Shown here piece after piece: positions 17,143-26,900 of a stretch of 64,000 nucleotides of DNA. Below the pieces are notes generated by a model. That model did not search any database. It saw only the letters and a list, made by a program, of their open reading frames with translations, and was not told the DNA's origin. Position 1 is the first letter of the stretch; each line of letters starts with the position of its first letter. This DNA is from Aquaspirillum sp. LM1 (lineage in GTDB: Bacteria; Pseudomonadota; Gammaproteobacteria; Burkholderiales; Aquaspirillaceae): contig NZ_CP019509.1 in the NCBI RefSeq assembly GCF_002002905.1, positions 2,390,501 through 2,454,500 of the forward strand, read 5' to 3'. A program made the position numbers and the translations under genes.

Positions 17143-20100
17143 TCATGCCTTTTCGATGTTCACCAGGAACGATTTATATTCAGGCGTTTGCGTATTGCAG
17201 TCACCCACGAACGGCGGCAGGACATTGGTCAGAAAGCCCTTTTTCGCCACGCCTTCCCAGCCCCAGTGCAGCGGAATGCCGATCTGATGCACGGTCTGGT
17301 TGTTCACCGTCAGCGGCTTCACCCGCTTGGTCACCACCGCCTTGGCCTTGATAAAGCCGCGCTTGGAGCTCACCTTGACCCAGTCGCCCTGGCCGATGCC
17401 TTTTTCCTTGGCCAGTTGTTCGCTGATTTCAACAAACTGTTCTGGCTGGGCAATGGCGCTGAGCTTCACCGACTTGGTCCAGAACTGGAAATGCTCGGTC
17501 AGCCGGTAGGTGGTGCCCACATACGGGAAGTCCTTGGCCGTGCCCAGGCGCGCGCGGTCGCCCTTGAAGATGCGCACTGCCGGGCTGGTGCTCACCTTGG
17601 GGTGCAGCGGGTTGGCGCCAATCGGGCTTTCCATCGGCTCGTAGTGCTCGGGGAAGGGGCCATCCACCAGCTTGTCCACGGCAAACAGCCGGCCCACGCC
17701 TTCGTGGTTCATGATGAACGGGTTCATGCCGGAATCCGGCGCGGCGTCGATCTTGAAGTCGGGCACGTCGGCACCCACCCATTTTTCGCCGTTCCAGCTG
17801 ATCAGCTTGCGCTTGGGGTCCCACGGCTTGCCAGCGGGGTCACACGAGGCGCGGTTGTACAAAATCCGCCGGTTGGCCGGCCACGCCCACGCCCAGGCCG
17901 GGGTGTTGCCGCAGCCGGCATCGGTATTGTCGCGCCGTGCCATCTGGTTGCCGGCTTGCGTCCAGCAGCCAGAGAAAATCCAGCAGGCGCTCATGGTGCT
18001 GCCGTCGTCGCGCAGCAGGGCAAAGCCGGGCAGTTGCTCACCTTTTTTGGCCAGTTGCTTGGTCGGGTCTTTCGGGTCGAACAGGTCGGTCAGTGCGCGG
18101 CCATTCATTTCCTTGGCCAGCTCTTCCGGCAGCGGATTTTTCGGGTCGCGGTACGGCCAAGCCAGATTGAGGATTGGCTCGGCCCCCTTGCCGCCATCTT
18201 TTTTGTACAGCTCGCGCAGGGTGGTGAACAGCTCGCCCAGGATTTCCGTGTCGGCCTTGGCTTCACCCGGCGCGTCCGCGCCCTTCCAGTGCCATTGCAG
18301 CCAGCGGCTGGAATTGACGATGGAGCCGTCTTCTTCGGCAAAGCAGGTGGACGGCAGGCGGAAAACTTCGGTCTGGATCTTGCTCGGGTCGGTTGGGTTG
18401 GATTCGCCGTGGTTTTGCCAGAAGGTGGACGTCTCGGTGCCGATCGGGTCGATGATGACCATATACTTCAGCTTGGAAAATGCCTCGCGTACCTTGTTGA
18501 CATCCGGGAACGACGCCAGCGGGTTAAAGCCCTGGACAATAAAGCCGTTCATCTTGCCCTGGTGCATCAGCTCGACCATGTGCAGCACGTCGTAGAGCTT
18601 GTCCCACTTGGGCAGCCAGTCGTAGCCCCAGTTGTTCTCGGCGGTGGCTTTGTCGCCCCAGAACCATTTCATCAGGCTGACCAAGAATTTGGGGGTGTTC
18701 GACCAGTAGTTCAGCTGATCCGGGCGCACCGCCTTGGGCGTGGTTTTTTCCAGATAGTCGGCCAGGGTCGGGTGCTGGGTTTCATTGGGCAGGGTCAGGT
18801 AGCCCGGCAGCGCGGTGGACAGCAGGCCCAGGTCGGACAAGCCCTGGATATTGGAGTGGCCGCGCAGTGCGTTGACGCCGCCGCCCGGCATGCCAATATT
18901 GCCCAGCAAGAGCTGGATCATCGCCATGGTGCGGATGTTTTGCGAGCCAACGGTGTGCTGGGTCCAGCCCAGTGCGTACAGAATGGTGCCCACTTTGTTG
19001 GGCTGGGCGGTTTCGCCCAGATGCTGACACACCGCCAGGAAGCCTTCTTTCGGGCTGCCGGTCAGGCTGGTGACCAGTTCCGGGGTGTAGCGCGAGAAGT
19101 GCGCTTTCATCAGGTTCCACACGCAGCGCGGATGGGCCAGGGTCGGGTCGGTCTTGGCCATGCCCTGCTCGTCCAGCTCGTAGTTCCAGCTGCTGCGGTC
19201 GTACTTGCTTTTCTCGGCGTCAAAGCCGGAGAACAGCCCTTCGTCAAAGCTGTAGCCTTCTTTGACGATCAGGCTGGCGTTGGTGTAGGCCTTGACGTAA
19301 TCCCAGTGGATTTTGTCGTTGTTGACCAGCCAATTGATGATGCCGCCCAGGAAGACAATATCCGAGCCAGCGCGGATCGGCACGTATTGGTCGGCCACGG
19401 CGGCGGTGCGGTTAAAGCGCGGATCGACCACGATCAGCTTGGCACCGCGCTGTTTTTTCGCCTCAATCGCCCACTTGAAGCCCACCGGGTGCGCTTCGGC
19501 GGCGTTGCCGCCCATCACCAGGATGAAATCGGCGTTCTTGATGTCCACCCAGCTATTGGTCATGCCGCCACGGCCATAGCTGGCCGCCAGCGCCGCCACG
19601 GTCGGGCCGTGGCACACCCGCGCTTGCGCGTCGGTGGCGACAATGCCCAGCGCGCGCATCACTTTTTGCGTGAGGATGCCGGTTTCGTTAGAGGCGGCAG
19701 AGGCGGTGAGCATGCCGGTGGTCAGCCAGCGGTTGACCGGCACGCCGGCATCATTTTTTTCCAGCAGGTTGGCATCGCGGTCGGCCTTGATGTGCTTGGC
19801 CACTCGCTCGATGGCCTCGTGCCAGCTGATGCGCTTCCATTGGTTGCTGCCGGCTTCGCGCACTTCCGGGTATTTCAGTCGGCCAGGGCTATGCACAAAG
19901 TCCAGCAGGCCGGCACCCTTGGGGCACAGCGAGCCACGGCTGACCGGGTGGTCCGGATCGCCTTCGATGTGGATGATTTCGGCCTTGGCGTTTTTCGCGC
20001 CGTCGCCCAGGCTGTACATCAACAGGCCACAGCCCACCGAGCAATAGGTACAGGTATTGCGCACTTCGGTGGCGCGGCTCAGCTTGTACTGGCGCACCTC

Positions 20101-20229
20101 GGCCTGCGCGGTGGCCGGGGCCATGCCCATCACCGCCAGGCTGGATGCGCCCATGCCTGCAGCGGAAATCTTGAAAAACTGCCGTCGGCTGACTGAGACG
20201 CCAGCGACAGCGGTGTGATGGTTATCCAT
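17143..20229 (-). CDS. fdnG: Formate dehydrogenase major (alpha) subunit, Cys form
   Basis: 1028-residue molybdopterin (bis-MGD) enzyme oxidising formate to CO2. A Tat signal SRRQFFK (Arg 15-16) indicates folded export to the periplasmic face. An N-terminal [4Fe-4S] site uses C60, C63, C67 and C102. At the position of selenocysteine in E. coli FdnG this protein has Cys206 (RVCHGPT, codon TGC at 19614-19612), so no Sec machinery is needed. AGGAGG ribosome site 4 nt before the ATG at 20229. First gene of fdnGHI-fdhD-fdhE. The leader carries competing hairpins and a sigma-54-like element. Confidence 0.97.
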   Translation of the reverse strand: MDNHHTAVAGVSVSRRQFFKISAAGMGASSLAVMGMAPATAQAEVRQYKLSRATEVRNTCTYCSVGCGLLMYSLGDGAKNAKAEIIHIEGDPDHPVSRGSLCPKGAGLLDFVHSPGRLKYPEVREAGSNQWKRISWHEAIERVAKHIKADRDANLLEKNDAGVPVNRWLTTGMLTASAASNETGILTQKVMRALGIVATDAQARVCHGPTVAALAASYGRGGMTNSWVDIKNADFILVMGGNAAEAHPVGFKWAIEAKKQRGAKLIVVDPRFNRTAAVADQYVPIRAGSDIVFLGGIINWLVNNDKIHWDYVKAYTNASLIVKEGYSFDEGLFSGFDAEKSKYDRSSWNYELDEQGMAKTDPTLAHPRCVWNLMKAHFSRYTPELVTSLTGSPKEGFLAVCQHLGETAQPNKVGTILYALGWTQHTVGSQNIRTMAMIQLLLGNIGMPGGGVNALRGHSNIQGLSDLGLLSTALPGYLTLPNETQHPTLADYLEKTTPKAVRPDQLNYWSNTPKFLVSLMKWFWGDKATAENNWGYDWLPKWDKLYDVLHMVELMHQGKMNGFIVQGFNPLASFPDVNKVREAFSKLKYMVIIDPIGTETSTFWQNHGESNPTDPSKIQTEVFRLPSTCFAEEDGSIVNSSRWLQWHWKGADAPGEAKADTEILGELFTTLRELYKKDGGKGAEPILNLAWPYRDPKNPLPEELAKEMNGRALTDLFDPKDPTKQLAKKGEQLPGFALLRDDGSTMSACWIFSGCWTQAGNQMARRDNTDAGCGNTPAWAWAWPANRRILYNRASCDPAGKPWDPKRKLISWNGEKWVGADVPDFKIDAAPDSGMNPFIMNHEGVGRLFAVDKLVDGPFPEHYEPMESPIGANPLHPKVSTSPAVRIFKGDRARLGTAKDFPYVGTTYRLTEHFQFWTKSVKLSAIAQPEQFVEISEQLAKEKGIGQGDWVKVSSKRGFIKAKAVVTKRVKPLTVNNQTVHQIGIPLHWGWEGVAKKGFLTNVLPPFVGDCNTQTPEYKSFLVNIEKA

Positions 20230-20290
20230 ACATCTCCTCCTGGTTTTTGCCCACGGTGCGGACCCATGCTCACGCGCCGTTGGGGATCAG

Positions 20291-20348
20291 GAAGGACGTT
20301 CTGGCCGCCGGTGCAGCCAGGGGGGCGTCCTTCCGAAGCGGGACGCCC
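20291..20348 (-). promoter_or_regulatory. Mutually exclusive hairpins in the fdnG leader
   Basis: On the minus strand, GGGCGTCC (20348-20341) can pair with GGACGCCC (20330-20323). Alternatively GAAGGACG (20333-20326) pairs with CGTCCTTC (20298-20291), enclosing an 8-bp stem CTGGCTGC/GCGGCCAG with an ACCG loop. The two outer stems share bases, so only one can form. About 60 nt separate the structure from the fdnG start. No known riboswitch class was recognised with confidence. Confidence 0.4.
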
Positions 20349-20351
20349 ATA

Positions 20352-20367
20352 AGCAGAAGCCATGCCA
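20352..20367 (-). promoter_or_regulatory. Possible sigma-54 promoter for fdnGHI
   Basis: Minus strand TGGCATG-N4-CTGCT, with GG and GC separated by exactly 10 nt. It matches the -24/-12 consensus except for two positions. The predicted start near 20341 gives a leader of about 110 nt that begins at the hairpins. Confidence 0.35.
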
Positions 20368-20426
20368 CCTTAAAACCCTTTCAATATCATGGGTTTGGCT
20401 TGGGCACCTCAGGAGAGACTACGGTT

Positions 20427-20469
20427 TGCCGGGTCATTTTGGCTGGCGCGGGGACAAAATGACCCGGCA
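20427..20469. repeat. Perfect 15-bp inverted repeat upstream of fdnG
   Basis: TGCCGGGTCATTTTG (20427-20441) and its exact complement (20455-20469) with a 13-nt loop. It could be a terminator for leftward transcription from purU, or a protein-binding palindrome. It adjoins a tnpB remnant. Confidence 0.7.
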
Positions 20470-20488
20470 GGGCAGTGCTAAAGCCCAG

Positions 20489-20665
20489 TCAGTCATTTCT
20501 GCACAGGCGGATGTTGATTTTGCGCGGGAAGGGGAGGGTGAACACCAGAGCCGGGTTGAACACGAAGTGGTACAACCCGGCGAAGCGGCGCATGTGGCGC
20601 GGCGCTTCGCCGTTGGGCATGAATGCGTATTTGAAGGCTTGAAGACGCGGCATGACGGCATTCAT
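20489..20665 (-). pseudogene. TnpB (IS200/IS605 family OrfB) N-terminal remnant
   Basis: A 58-codon open frame. Its first 40 or so residues (MPRLQAFKYAFMPNGE, then RHMRRFAGLYHFVFN) match the conserved N-terminus of IS605-type TnpB; the frame then runs out into unrelated sequence and a TGA. The RuvC catalytic region and zinc finger are absent, so this is a dead fragment. Probable original start is the ATG at 20653. No TnpA or complete element ends were seen. Confidence 0.7.
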
Positions 20666-20762
20666 ACGCTTGGCCCATGCATAAAAACACGAGATCCGGC
20701 CCGGATGAACAGCCTGAAAGCAGGCGTGTCCCCCCGGACGAAAGGCGCGCGCGGCGGCCCTC

Positions 20763-21623
20763 TCAGTCGAAAATCACGGTTTTGTTGGCATAGGCCAGAA
20801 TGCGGTTTTCGATATGCCAGCGCACCGCGCGCGACAACACCACTTTTTCCAGGTCGCGGCCTTTTTGCACCAGGTCTTCAACATCATCACGGTGAGAAAT
20901 CCGGGTGACTTCCTGCTCGATGATCGGACCATCGTCGAGTACGGCGGTGACATAGTGGCTGGTGGCACCAATCAGCTTCACACCCCGGGCAAATGCACGG
21001 TGATACGGCTTGGCACCGTCAAATGCCGGCAGGAAGGAATGGTGGATATTGATCACCTGATTGGGGAAGCGCTCGACAAATGCCGGTGACAGCACTTGCA
21101 TATAGCGCGCCAGCACAATGAAATCCACCTGAGCGTCTTCCAGTAGCTGCCATTGCAGCGCTTCCATTTCGGCCTTGTTGTCGCGGGTGACTGGCACGAC
21201 ATGGAAGGGAATGCCGTTGAATTCCACCAGGCGGCGGCAGTCTTCGTGGTTGGAAATCACCAGGGCGATGTCGCAGTTGAGCTCGCCAATGCGCCAGCGG
21301 TGCATCAGGTCTACCAGGCAGTGTTCGTATTTGGAGACAAACAGCGCCATGCGCGGCTTCTTGCTGGACAAGGTAACGCGCCAGGTCATCTGGTTTTCGT
21401 CAGCGATGGGCTGAAACGCGGCGGCAAAGCTTTCCATTGGCAGGGTAAAGCTGCTCAGATCCCATTCGACACGCATCAGGAACAGGTTTTCGCTGGAATC
21501 CTGATGCTGGTCGGCGTGCAGGATGTTGGCGTTGTAGGCCATCAGGAAGTTGGCGATAGTGGCCACCAGCCCCTTGCGGTCAGGACAACTGATCAACAGG
21601 GTTGCGGAGTTGCGCTCGGACAT
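20763..21623 (-). CDS. purU: Formyltetrahydrofolate deformylase PurU
   Basis: 286 residues; hydrolyses 10-formyl-THF to formate and THF, balancing the one-carbon pool and supplying formate. An N-terminal ACT-like domain (about 1-80, ISCPDRKGLVATIANFL) precedes a formyltransferase fold with the HHSFLPAF motif and a catalytic-region Asp in the DDGPIIEQEV segment. It lies 38 nt from folD on the same strand and upstream of the formate dehydrogenase operon, whose substrate it produces. Confidence 0.96.
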   Translation of the reverse strand: MSERNSATLLISCPDRKGLVATIANFLMAYNANILHADQHQDSSENLFLMRVEWDLSSFTLPMESFAAAFQPIADENQMTWRVTLSSKKPRMALFVSKYEHCLVDLMHRWRIGELNCDIALVISNHEDCRRLVEFNGIPFHVVPVTRDNKAEMEALQWQLLEDAQVDFIVLARYMQVLSPAFVERFPNQVINIHHSFLPAFDGAKPYHRAFARGVKLIGATSHYVTAVLDDGPIIEQEVTRISHRDDVEDLVQKGRDLEKVVLSRAVRWHIENRILAYANKTVIFD

Positions 21624-21661
21624 GATTTAGGTTTTTCGTCAGCAATCGGTCAAAAAACGGC

Positions 21662-22513
21662 TCAGGCGTGCAGATTGGCCGAGTCCAGGGTGTTTTGCAG
21701 CAGGGTGGCCACCGTCATCAGGCCCACGCCGCCCGGCACTGGGGTGATCCAGCTGGCGCGCTCGCTGGCGGCGGCAAAGTCCACATCGCCCACCACCTTG
21801 CCATCCGGCAGACGGTTGATGCCCACGTCCACCACCACGGCCCCTTCCTTGATCCAGTCGCCCGGCACAAAGCCCGGCTTGCCCACCGCGGCCACCACAA
21901 TATCAGCGCGGCGCACTTCGGCGGCCAGGTCAGCGGTGGCGCTGTGGCAGACGGTGACGGTAGCACGCGCCAGCAACAGCTCCAGCGCCATTGGCCGGCC
22001 CACGATATTGGAAGCACCAATGATCACCGCGTGCTTGCCCTTGGGGTCGATGCCGGACATTTCCAGCATGGTCATCACCCCGCGCGGGGTACACGGGCGC
22101 AGCAGCGGCATTTTCAGCGCCAGGCGGCCGATGTTATAGGGGTGAAAGCCGTCCACGTCTTTTTTCGGGTCGATGCGCTCAATCACCGCATCGGCGTCGA
22201 TATGCGCCGGCAGCGGCAATTGCACCAGAATGCCATCGATTTCCGGGTCGGCGTTGACCTGGTCAACAATGGCCAGCAGTTCAGCCTGAGTGGTGCTGGC
22301 CGGCAGGTCAAACGCCACCGAACGGATGCCGACTTTTTCGCACGAGCGCTTTTTGTTGCGCACATAGATTTCCGAGGCCGGATTATTGCCCACCAGTACC
22401 ACGGCCAGCGCGGGCGCGCGCCGACCAGCCGCCAGCCGGGCATCCACACCGGCTTTGACGCGAGTAAGCAGGGCTTCGGAAATGGTTTTGCCGTCAATCA
22501 GCTGAGCTGCCAT
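21662..22513 (-). CDS. folD: Bifunctional methylene-THF dehydrogenase/cyclohydrolase FolD
   Basis: 283 residues; interconverts 5,10-methylene-THF and 10-formyl-THF. Catalytic Lys lies in the [14 protein letters not shown] block and the NADP-binding [11 protein letters not shown] and [10 protein letters not shown] motifs are intact. ATG at 22513 (MAAQLIDGK) is chosen because the protein then starts like other FolD proteins; an extension to 22564 is unlikely. Probably cotranscribed with purU. Confidence 0.97.
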   Translation of the reverse strand: MAAQLIDGKTISEALLTRVKAGVDARLAAGRRAPALAVVLVGNNPASEIYVRNKKRSCEKVGIRSVAFDLPASTTQAELLAIVDQVNADPEIDGILVQLPLPAHIDADAVIERIDPKKDVDGFHPYNIGRLALKMPLLRPCTPRGVMTMLEMSGIDPKGKHAVIIGASNIVGRPMALELLLARATVTVCHSATADLAAEVRRADIVVAAVGKPGFVPGDWIKEGAVVVDVGINRLPDGKVVGDVDFAAASERASWITPVPGGVGLMTVATLLQNTLDSANLHA

Positions 22514-22653
22514 GATGTGGATTCTTTCCCAAAATGTTCGTATGCAAAAACAGGATTTTCGCATTGTTGGGTGGCGCGGCTCAACCCTATCTCGGCGTGT
22601 CGTGGGTCGGCAGCAGATAAAGCGCCTACCCTGAGGTTTTTTACACCAGGGTG

Positions 22654-22682
22654 TTGACAGGTAGCCAGAGGCTGCGTATAGT
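22654..22682 (+). promoter_or_regulatory. Consensus sigma-70 promoter for the tRNA cluster
   Basis: TTGACA (22654-22659), 17-nt spacer, TATAGT (22677-22682). The predicted start is about 8 nt before tRNA-Pro. Confidence 0.9.
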
Positions 22683-22696
22683 TACGTTCTCTTGTT

Positions 22697-22774
22697 CGGG
22701 GTGTAGCGCAGCCTGGTTAGCGCACCTGATTTGGGATCAGGGGGTCGTGAGTTCGAATCCCACCACCCCGACCA
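22697..22774 (+). tRNA. tRNA-Pro (anticodon TGG), CCA encoded
   Basis: 78 nt including CCA. The acceptor CGGGGTG pairs with CACCCCG, the anticodon loop is TTTGGGA and the T arm contains GTTCGAATC. First of three tRNA genes in one transcript. Confidence 0.97.
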
Positions 22775-22798
22775 TTTGAAGCTGCGACCGACCGTTGA

Positions 22799-22875
22799 GC
22801 GCCCGTAGCTCAACCGGATAGAGCATCGGCCTTCTAAGCCGGCGGTTACAGGTTCGATTCCTGTCGGGCGCGCCA
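22799..22875 (+). tRNA. tRNA-Arg (anticodon TCT), CCA encoded
   Basis: 77 nt including CCA. The acceptor GCGCCCG pairs with CGGGCGC, the anticodon loop is CTTCTAA and the T arm contains GTTCGATTC. 24 nt after tRNA-Pro. Confidence 0.97.
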
Positions 22876-22947
22876 GTGCGGACAAGCAGGATTTTTATCT
22901 GAATTTACGCTGAAACAGTCAGTCGAGTAAGTCAGATCAGTTTATGT

Positions 22948-23024
22948 GGTGGATATAGCTCAGTTGGTAGAGTCCCGGATTGTGATTCCGGCTGTCGTGG
23001 GTTCGAGTCCCATTATCCACCCCA
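22948..23024 (+). tRNA. tRNA-His (anticodon GTG), CCA encoded
   Basis: 77 nt including the characteristic extra G at -1 (22948) opposite discriminator C and an encoded CCA. Anticodon loop TTGTGAT. Confidence 0.97.
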
Positions 23025-23030
23025 AGCATT

Positions 23031-23060
23031 AAAGGGCTTGCAGCGATGCAAGCCCTTTTT
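23031..23060 (+). terminator. Rho-independent terminator of the tRNA cluster
   Basis: 12-bp perfect stem AAAGGGCTTGCA with a GCGA loop, ending in a T-run, 6 nt after tRNA-His. Confidence 0.93.
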
Positions 23061-23193
23061 GCGTGCGCGCTAGCCAGATAGCCCGATTCCCCCTGGCGAC
23101 TCTCCCTAGGGGTCCGGATACCTCATCTTAACCTTGCAGCCTCCCTTGTTTTTTCATCCGACCTTGCCGCGAAAGCGCGCTCTGGTCATTGAC

Positions 23194-23598
23194 CTAGCTT
23201 ATCTCATCCAGCCACACCCGCAAACGCCCGGTACCTCGAGTATGCTTGCGCTGGCAAACCAACTTGTCTTGACCAGAAGATTGCGCCGTTGAGCTCAGAT
23301 AAAATCCATCTACCGGGTAGGCACTCGGGATGTATGTACCCGCTTGGGCTGGCCACTGATTCGGGGTGTGATGAATCCGGAAGGCGCGGTCTTCGCGAGC
23401 AATCTGGTAAGTACCTTTCCACACCCGACCTTGTTCGTCCTCCCATTGATAGTGTCCATTGCCACTGAGCTGCAACTCCAGCGTGGCACAGCGCCAGTAG
23501 CCAATAAATACCGGGTTCTGCTGACCACAGGCCAGCAGGGCAGGAAAAAGAAGCAAGGAGGTCAGCAGACCCAAAAAACGTAATAAGGAACGAGGCAT
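23194..23598 (-). CDS. Predicted small lipoprotein of unknown function
   Basis: 134 residues when started at the ATG at 23598. The N-terminus (MPRSLLRFLGLLTSLLL) runs into a lipobox LLAC followed by GQQ, indicating lipidation and envelope location. The mature part has a repeat-free beta-type pattern (GNGHYQWEDEQGRVWKGTY) resembling small envelope beta-sandwich proteins, but no family was recognised. Upstream in-frame ATGs at 23610 and 23670 would place charged residues before the signal. GC content is lower than in flanking core genes, and the gene sits between tRNA genes, a common spot for acquired DNA. Confidence 0.6.
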   Translation of the reverse strand: MPRSLLRFLGLLTSLLLFPALLACGQQNPVFIGYWRCATLELQLSGNGHYQWEDEQGRVWKGTYQIAREDRAFRIHHTPNQWPAQAGTYIPSAYPVDGFYLSSTAQSSGQDKLVCQRKHTRGTGRLRVWLDEIS

Positions 23599-23742
23599 AC
23601 TTAGCCACATATAGGGTGGGTTTGATTGGAAACGATAACGTCCTAAAGACAATAGCATGAAACGCGACACAGAGCGACGCCTAAACGGCCTATACAGGCC
23701 AAAGCTATCGTAGTTTTACTTAGGTTAGCAGGAAAAAGACAC

Positions 23743-23778
23743 AAAAAAAACGCCAACACAGCTGTGTTGGCGTTTTTT
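23743..23778. terminator. Bidirectional terminator between tRNA-Asn and the lipoprotein gene
   Basis: A fully palindromic 22-nt core (CGCCAACACAG and its complement) flanked by eight A and six T. On the minus strand it ends the tRNA-Asn transcript, 9 nt beyond its 3' end. Confidence 0.93.
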
Positions 23779-23786
23779 CTTAATGC

Positions 23787-23862
23787 TGGCTCCTCGACCT
23801 GGGCTCGAACCAGGGACCTGCGGATTAACAGTCCGTCGCTCTACCGACTGAGCTATCGAGGA
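23787..23862 (-). tRNA. tRNA-Asn (anticodon GTT), CCA encoded
   Basis: 76 nt including CCA. The acceptor TCCTCGA pairs with TCGAGGA, the anticodon loop is CTGTTAA and the T arm contains GTTCGAGCC. Confidence 0.97.
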
Positions 23863-23874
23863 ATCGAGAACAAG

Positions 23875-23903
23875 ATATTACTGAATTCAGACAGTTTGGT
23901 CAA
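23875..23903 (-). promoter_or_regulatory. Sigma-70 promoter of tRNA-Asn
   Basis: Minus strand TTGACC (23903-23898), 17-nt spacer, TAATAT (23880-23875), about 13 nt before the tRNA 5' end. Confidence 0.85.
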
Positions 23904-23936
23904 GGCTTTTTTGCAAAAACTTGCTCACATCTGCTG

Positions 23937-23980
23937 TTGTGGCCATTTTGCCCGCTGATGCAGCGGCAAAATGGCCACAA
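23937..23980. terminator. Perfect 16-bp hairpin at the end of rne
   Basis: TTGTGGCCATTTTGCC (23937-23952) with its exact complement (23965-23980), starting 7 nt after the rne stop on the minus strand. The 12-nt loop can pair further. No T-run. The inner CATTTTG/CAAAATG matches the 20427-20469 repeat. Confidence 0.65.
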
Positions 23981-23986
23981 CCAGGG

Positions 23987-26900
23987 TCAGCGAGTTTCGA
24001 CCTGCACCATCGCAGCCGCTTCTTCAGTGGCAGCGTGCACCACCCGATTCGCCCGACGAGCCTGCTCTGGCAGCGGCAGGCTTGCGCTGACTTCTACCGG
24101 CGCAATCAGCGATGCGGTTTCCACCTGTTGCAGCACATTCTCGGCGGTGTGTACTGCGGCACCAGCCTGCAGATCGGCGCGGCGACGACGCGACGGCAAG
24201 GTGGGTTCTGTCGCCACCGGCGCAGCATCTTGCACCTGCGTGGTCACCAGAATCAGCCCGCCCAGATCCAGCGGCGACTCCATGACGGCAGGGGCCGGCG
24301 CAGCCACAGGCAGCGTCACCGGCACGGCTTCCGCCGGAGCAACGGTCTCCACTGGCACCTCTGCAACGGCCTCCACCACGACGCTAGCGTCTGCTGCCGG
24401 TTCAGCCGGTTCGGCCACCAGGGCAATCGCTTCAGCCACACTGACTGGCGCAGCCATGGCTGCGCCAGTCAGGCGGGTTTCCAGGGCAACCGACACGGTA
24501 GCCGGCAAGGGTTCCGCCTCGGCAGTGACGGGTTCCGGGATGACAGCCGGTGCAGGAGCAGCGTCTACCTGGCTGATCACCGCTGTCGTCACGGCATCGA
24601 CCTGGGTTTCCACTTGCACCAGCACCGGGCTATCGTCTTGTGCAGACTGAACCACGACAGCAGGTTCCACCGGGGCCGCACGCAGGATTTCGGCAACGTT
24701 GGTCGTCGGCGCGACAGGGATGACGACAGGGTCGTCAGCACGGGTTTCCACCATGACCATGACCGGTTCAACGGGTGCTGCCGGCATCGCTTCGGCAACT
24801 GCAACGGACACAGAAGCAGCAGGCATGCTCGGAGCAATCGGCGCGACCGGGGCAACGGCCTCGACCGCAACCGGCGCGGCGTCGACGCTGACCGGGAGGC
24901 TGTCTGCCGGTGCAGCAGGGGCAAGCTCTTCTGGAACCGGTGCGGGCTCAAGCACTGGTGTGGCCATCACGGGGGTTGGCAGGACGGCCACCGCCGGGCT
25001 GTCTGCTGCCACGGCAGCGGGCACTTCGACGGCATCCGCCACACTGGCAGCAACCACGCTGGCGACGGCGGCAACGGCCAGCGGCGCAATGTGTTCGCTT
25101 GCGTCAGCGACCACGGCGTTTTCCTGACCTTCCACCGCAGCGGCGTCATCACGACGGCGTTCGCCACCCCGACGGCCACGACGGCGACGGCTGCGCTGTT
25201 CCGGGCGTTCGCCGGCTTCGCTTGGCACGCCATCCGGGCTGGCGGCTTCCAGCGCCGCCACTTCGGCCTGGCGCGGCTCCAGTGCGTCTACTGCCGGGGT
25301 GTCAACGACTTCAGGTGCATTGACTTCTGGCTGGCGACGGCGGCGTTCCGGACGTTCCGGGCGCTCACTGCGGTTTGCGTCACTGCTCGGGCGTTCGCCA
25401 CGCGGTTCGCGTGGTTCACGGGCTTCGCGTGGGGGTTGTTCACGGGCTTCGCGTTCCTCGCGCTCACGCATTTCATGGCGCAGGGCCTGGCGTTCCGGAC
25501 GAGACGGGCGTTCGTTGCGTTCCGGACGTTCACCACGCTCCGGGCGTTCGCCGCGTTCAGCACGCGGGGCGCGCGGCTCACGTTCAGCGCGCGGCTCGTT
25601 GCTGTCGCGTTCCGGGCGAGGGCTGGCATCGTCACGGCGGCGAGGTGCCTGACCGTCTTCGTTGCGACTGCGGTTCGGACGGCGGTCACGGCGGCCACCC
25701 TGGCCGGCATTGCCTTCGCGGCGCGGGTTGGCGGCAGCCGGTTTGACGGGTTCTGCCACCGGAACCGGAGCCGGCGCTTCGGTGGTGAACAGCGACTTCA
25801 CCCAACCCACCAGACGGGCCATCACCCCTGGCTGGGCTGGCTTAGTCACCACCGGGGCGGGCTGGCGGGCTGCCGGAGCCGGGCGACTGGCCGGAGCCGC
25901 CGGTGCTACTGCTGCAGCCACAGCGGGCGCAGCCGCCGCGCTGGCTTCCTGGTCACGCACGGACACCGGGGCGGGCTGCGACGGCGTAATACCCTGCACT
26001 GCCGCCTGCTGGCGCTCTGGCTTGGCTTTTTCCTGCTGGGCCGAGGTATAGGCGCTGTCTTCGCTGGGCGCTTCTACCATCTTGTAGCTGGGTTCCTCGC
26101 CTTCCGGCAGATCTTCGGCGCGCAGGCGCACAATCTTGTAGTGCGGGGTTTCCAGATGGATGTTTGGAATCAGCACCACGCTGACCTTCAGCCGCGCTTC
26201 CACGGTAAACAGGTCGGCGCGCTTTTCATTGAGCAGGAAGGTGGCCACGTCCACCGGCACCTGGGCATGCACGGCGCTGGTGTTGTCCTTCATTGCCTCT
26301 TCCTGAATGATGCGCAGGATGTGCAGGGCGGAGGATTCGATGCCACGGATAAAGCCGGTACCATGGCAGCGCGGGCACGGCATGTGGCTGCTTTCGCCCA
26401 GGCTGGGCTGCAGGCGCTGGCGCGACAACTCCAAGAGGCCAAAGCGCGACAGCTTGCCCATCTGCACGCGGGCGCGGTCGGTTTTCAGCGCTTCGCGCAG
26501 GCGGTTTTCCACTTCGCGCTGGTTTTTCGGGTTTTCCATGTCGATGAAATCGATCACGATCAACCCGCCCAGGTCGCGCAGGCGCAGCTGCCGGGCAATT
26601 TCGTCGGCGGCTTCCAGGTTGGTGTTCAGCGCGGTGGTCTCAATGTCGCTGCCCTTGGTGGCGCGCGCCGAGTTGACATCCACCGACACCAGCGCTTCGG
26701 TGTGGTCGATGACAATGGCACCGCCAGACGGCAGGGTGACGGCGCGGGAAAACGCGGTTTCGATCTGGTGTTCGATCTGGAAACGCGAGAACAGCGGCAC
26801 GTCGTCCTTGTAGAGCTTGACCCGGTTGACGTTGCCCGGCATCACATGGCTCATGAACTGGCGGGCCTGATTGTGAATTTCTTCGGTATCAATCAGGATC

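Noticed and set aside
16783-20196. 1137-codon plus-strand frame opposite fdnG
   Set aside because: Antisense to an unmistakable molybdoenzyme; composition is His/Gln/Gly-rich as in other shadows and no domain was recognised.
20291-20348. Molybdenum cofactor riboswitch
   Set aside because: Position would fit, but the characteristic Moco RNA layout could not be matched by eye; reported only as competing hairpins.
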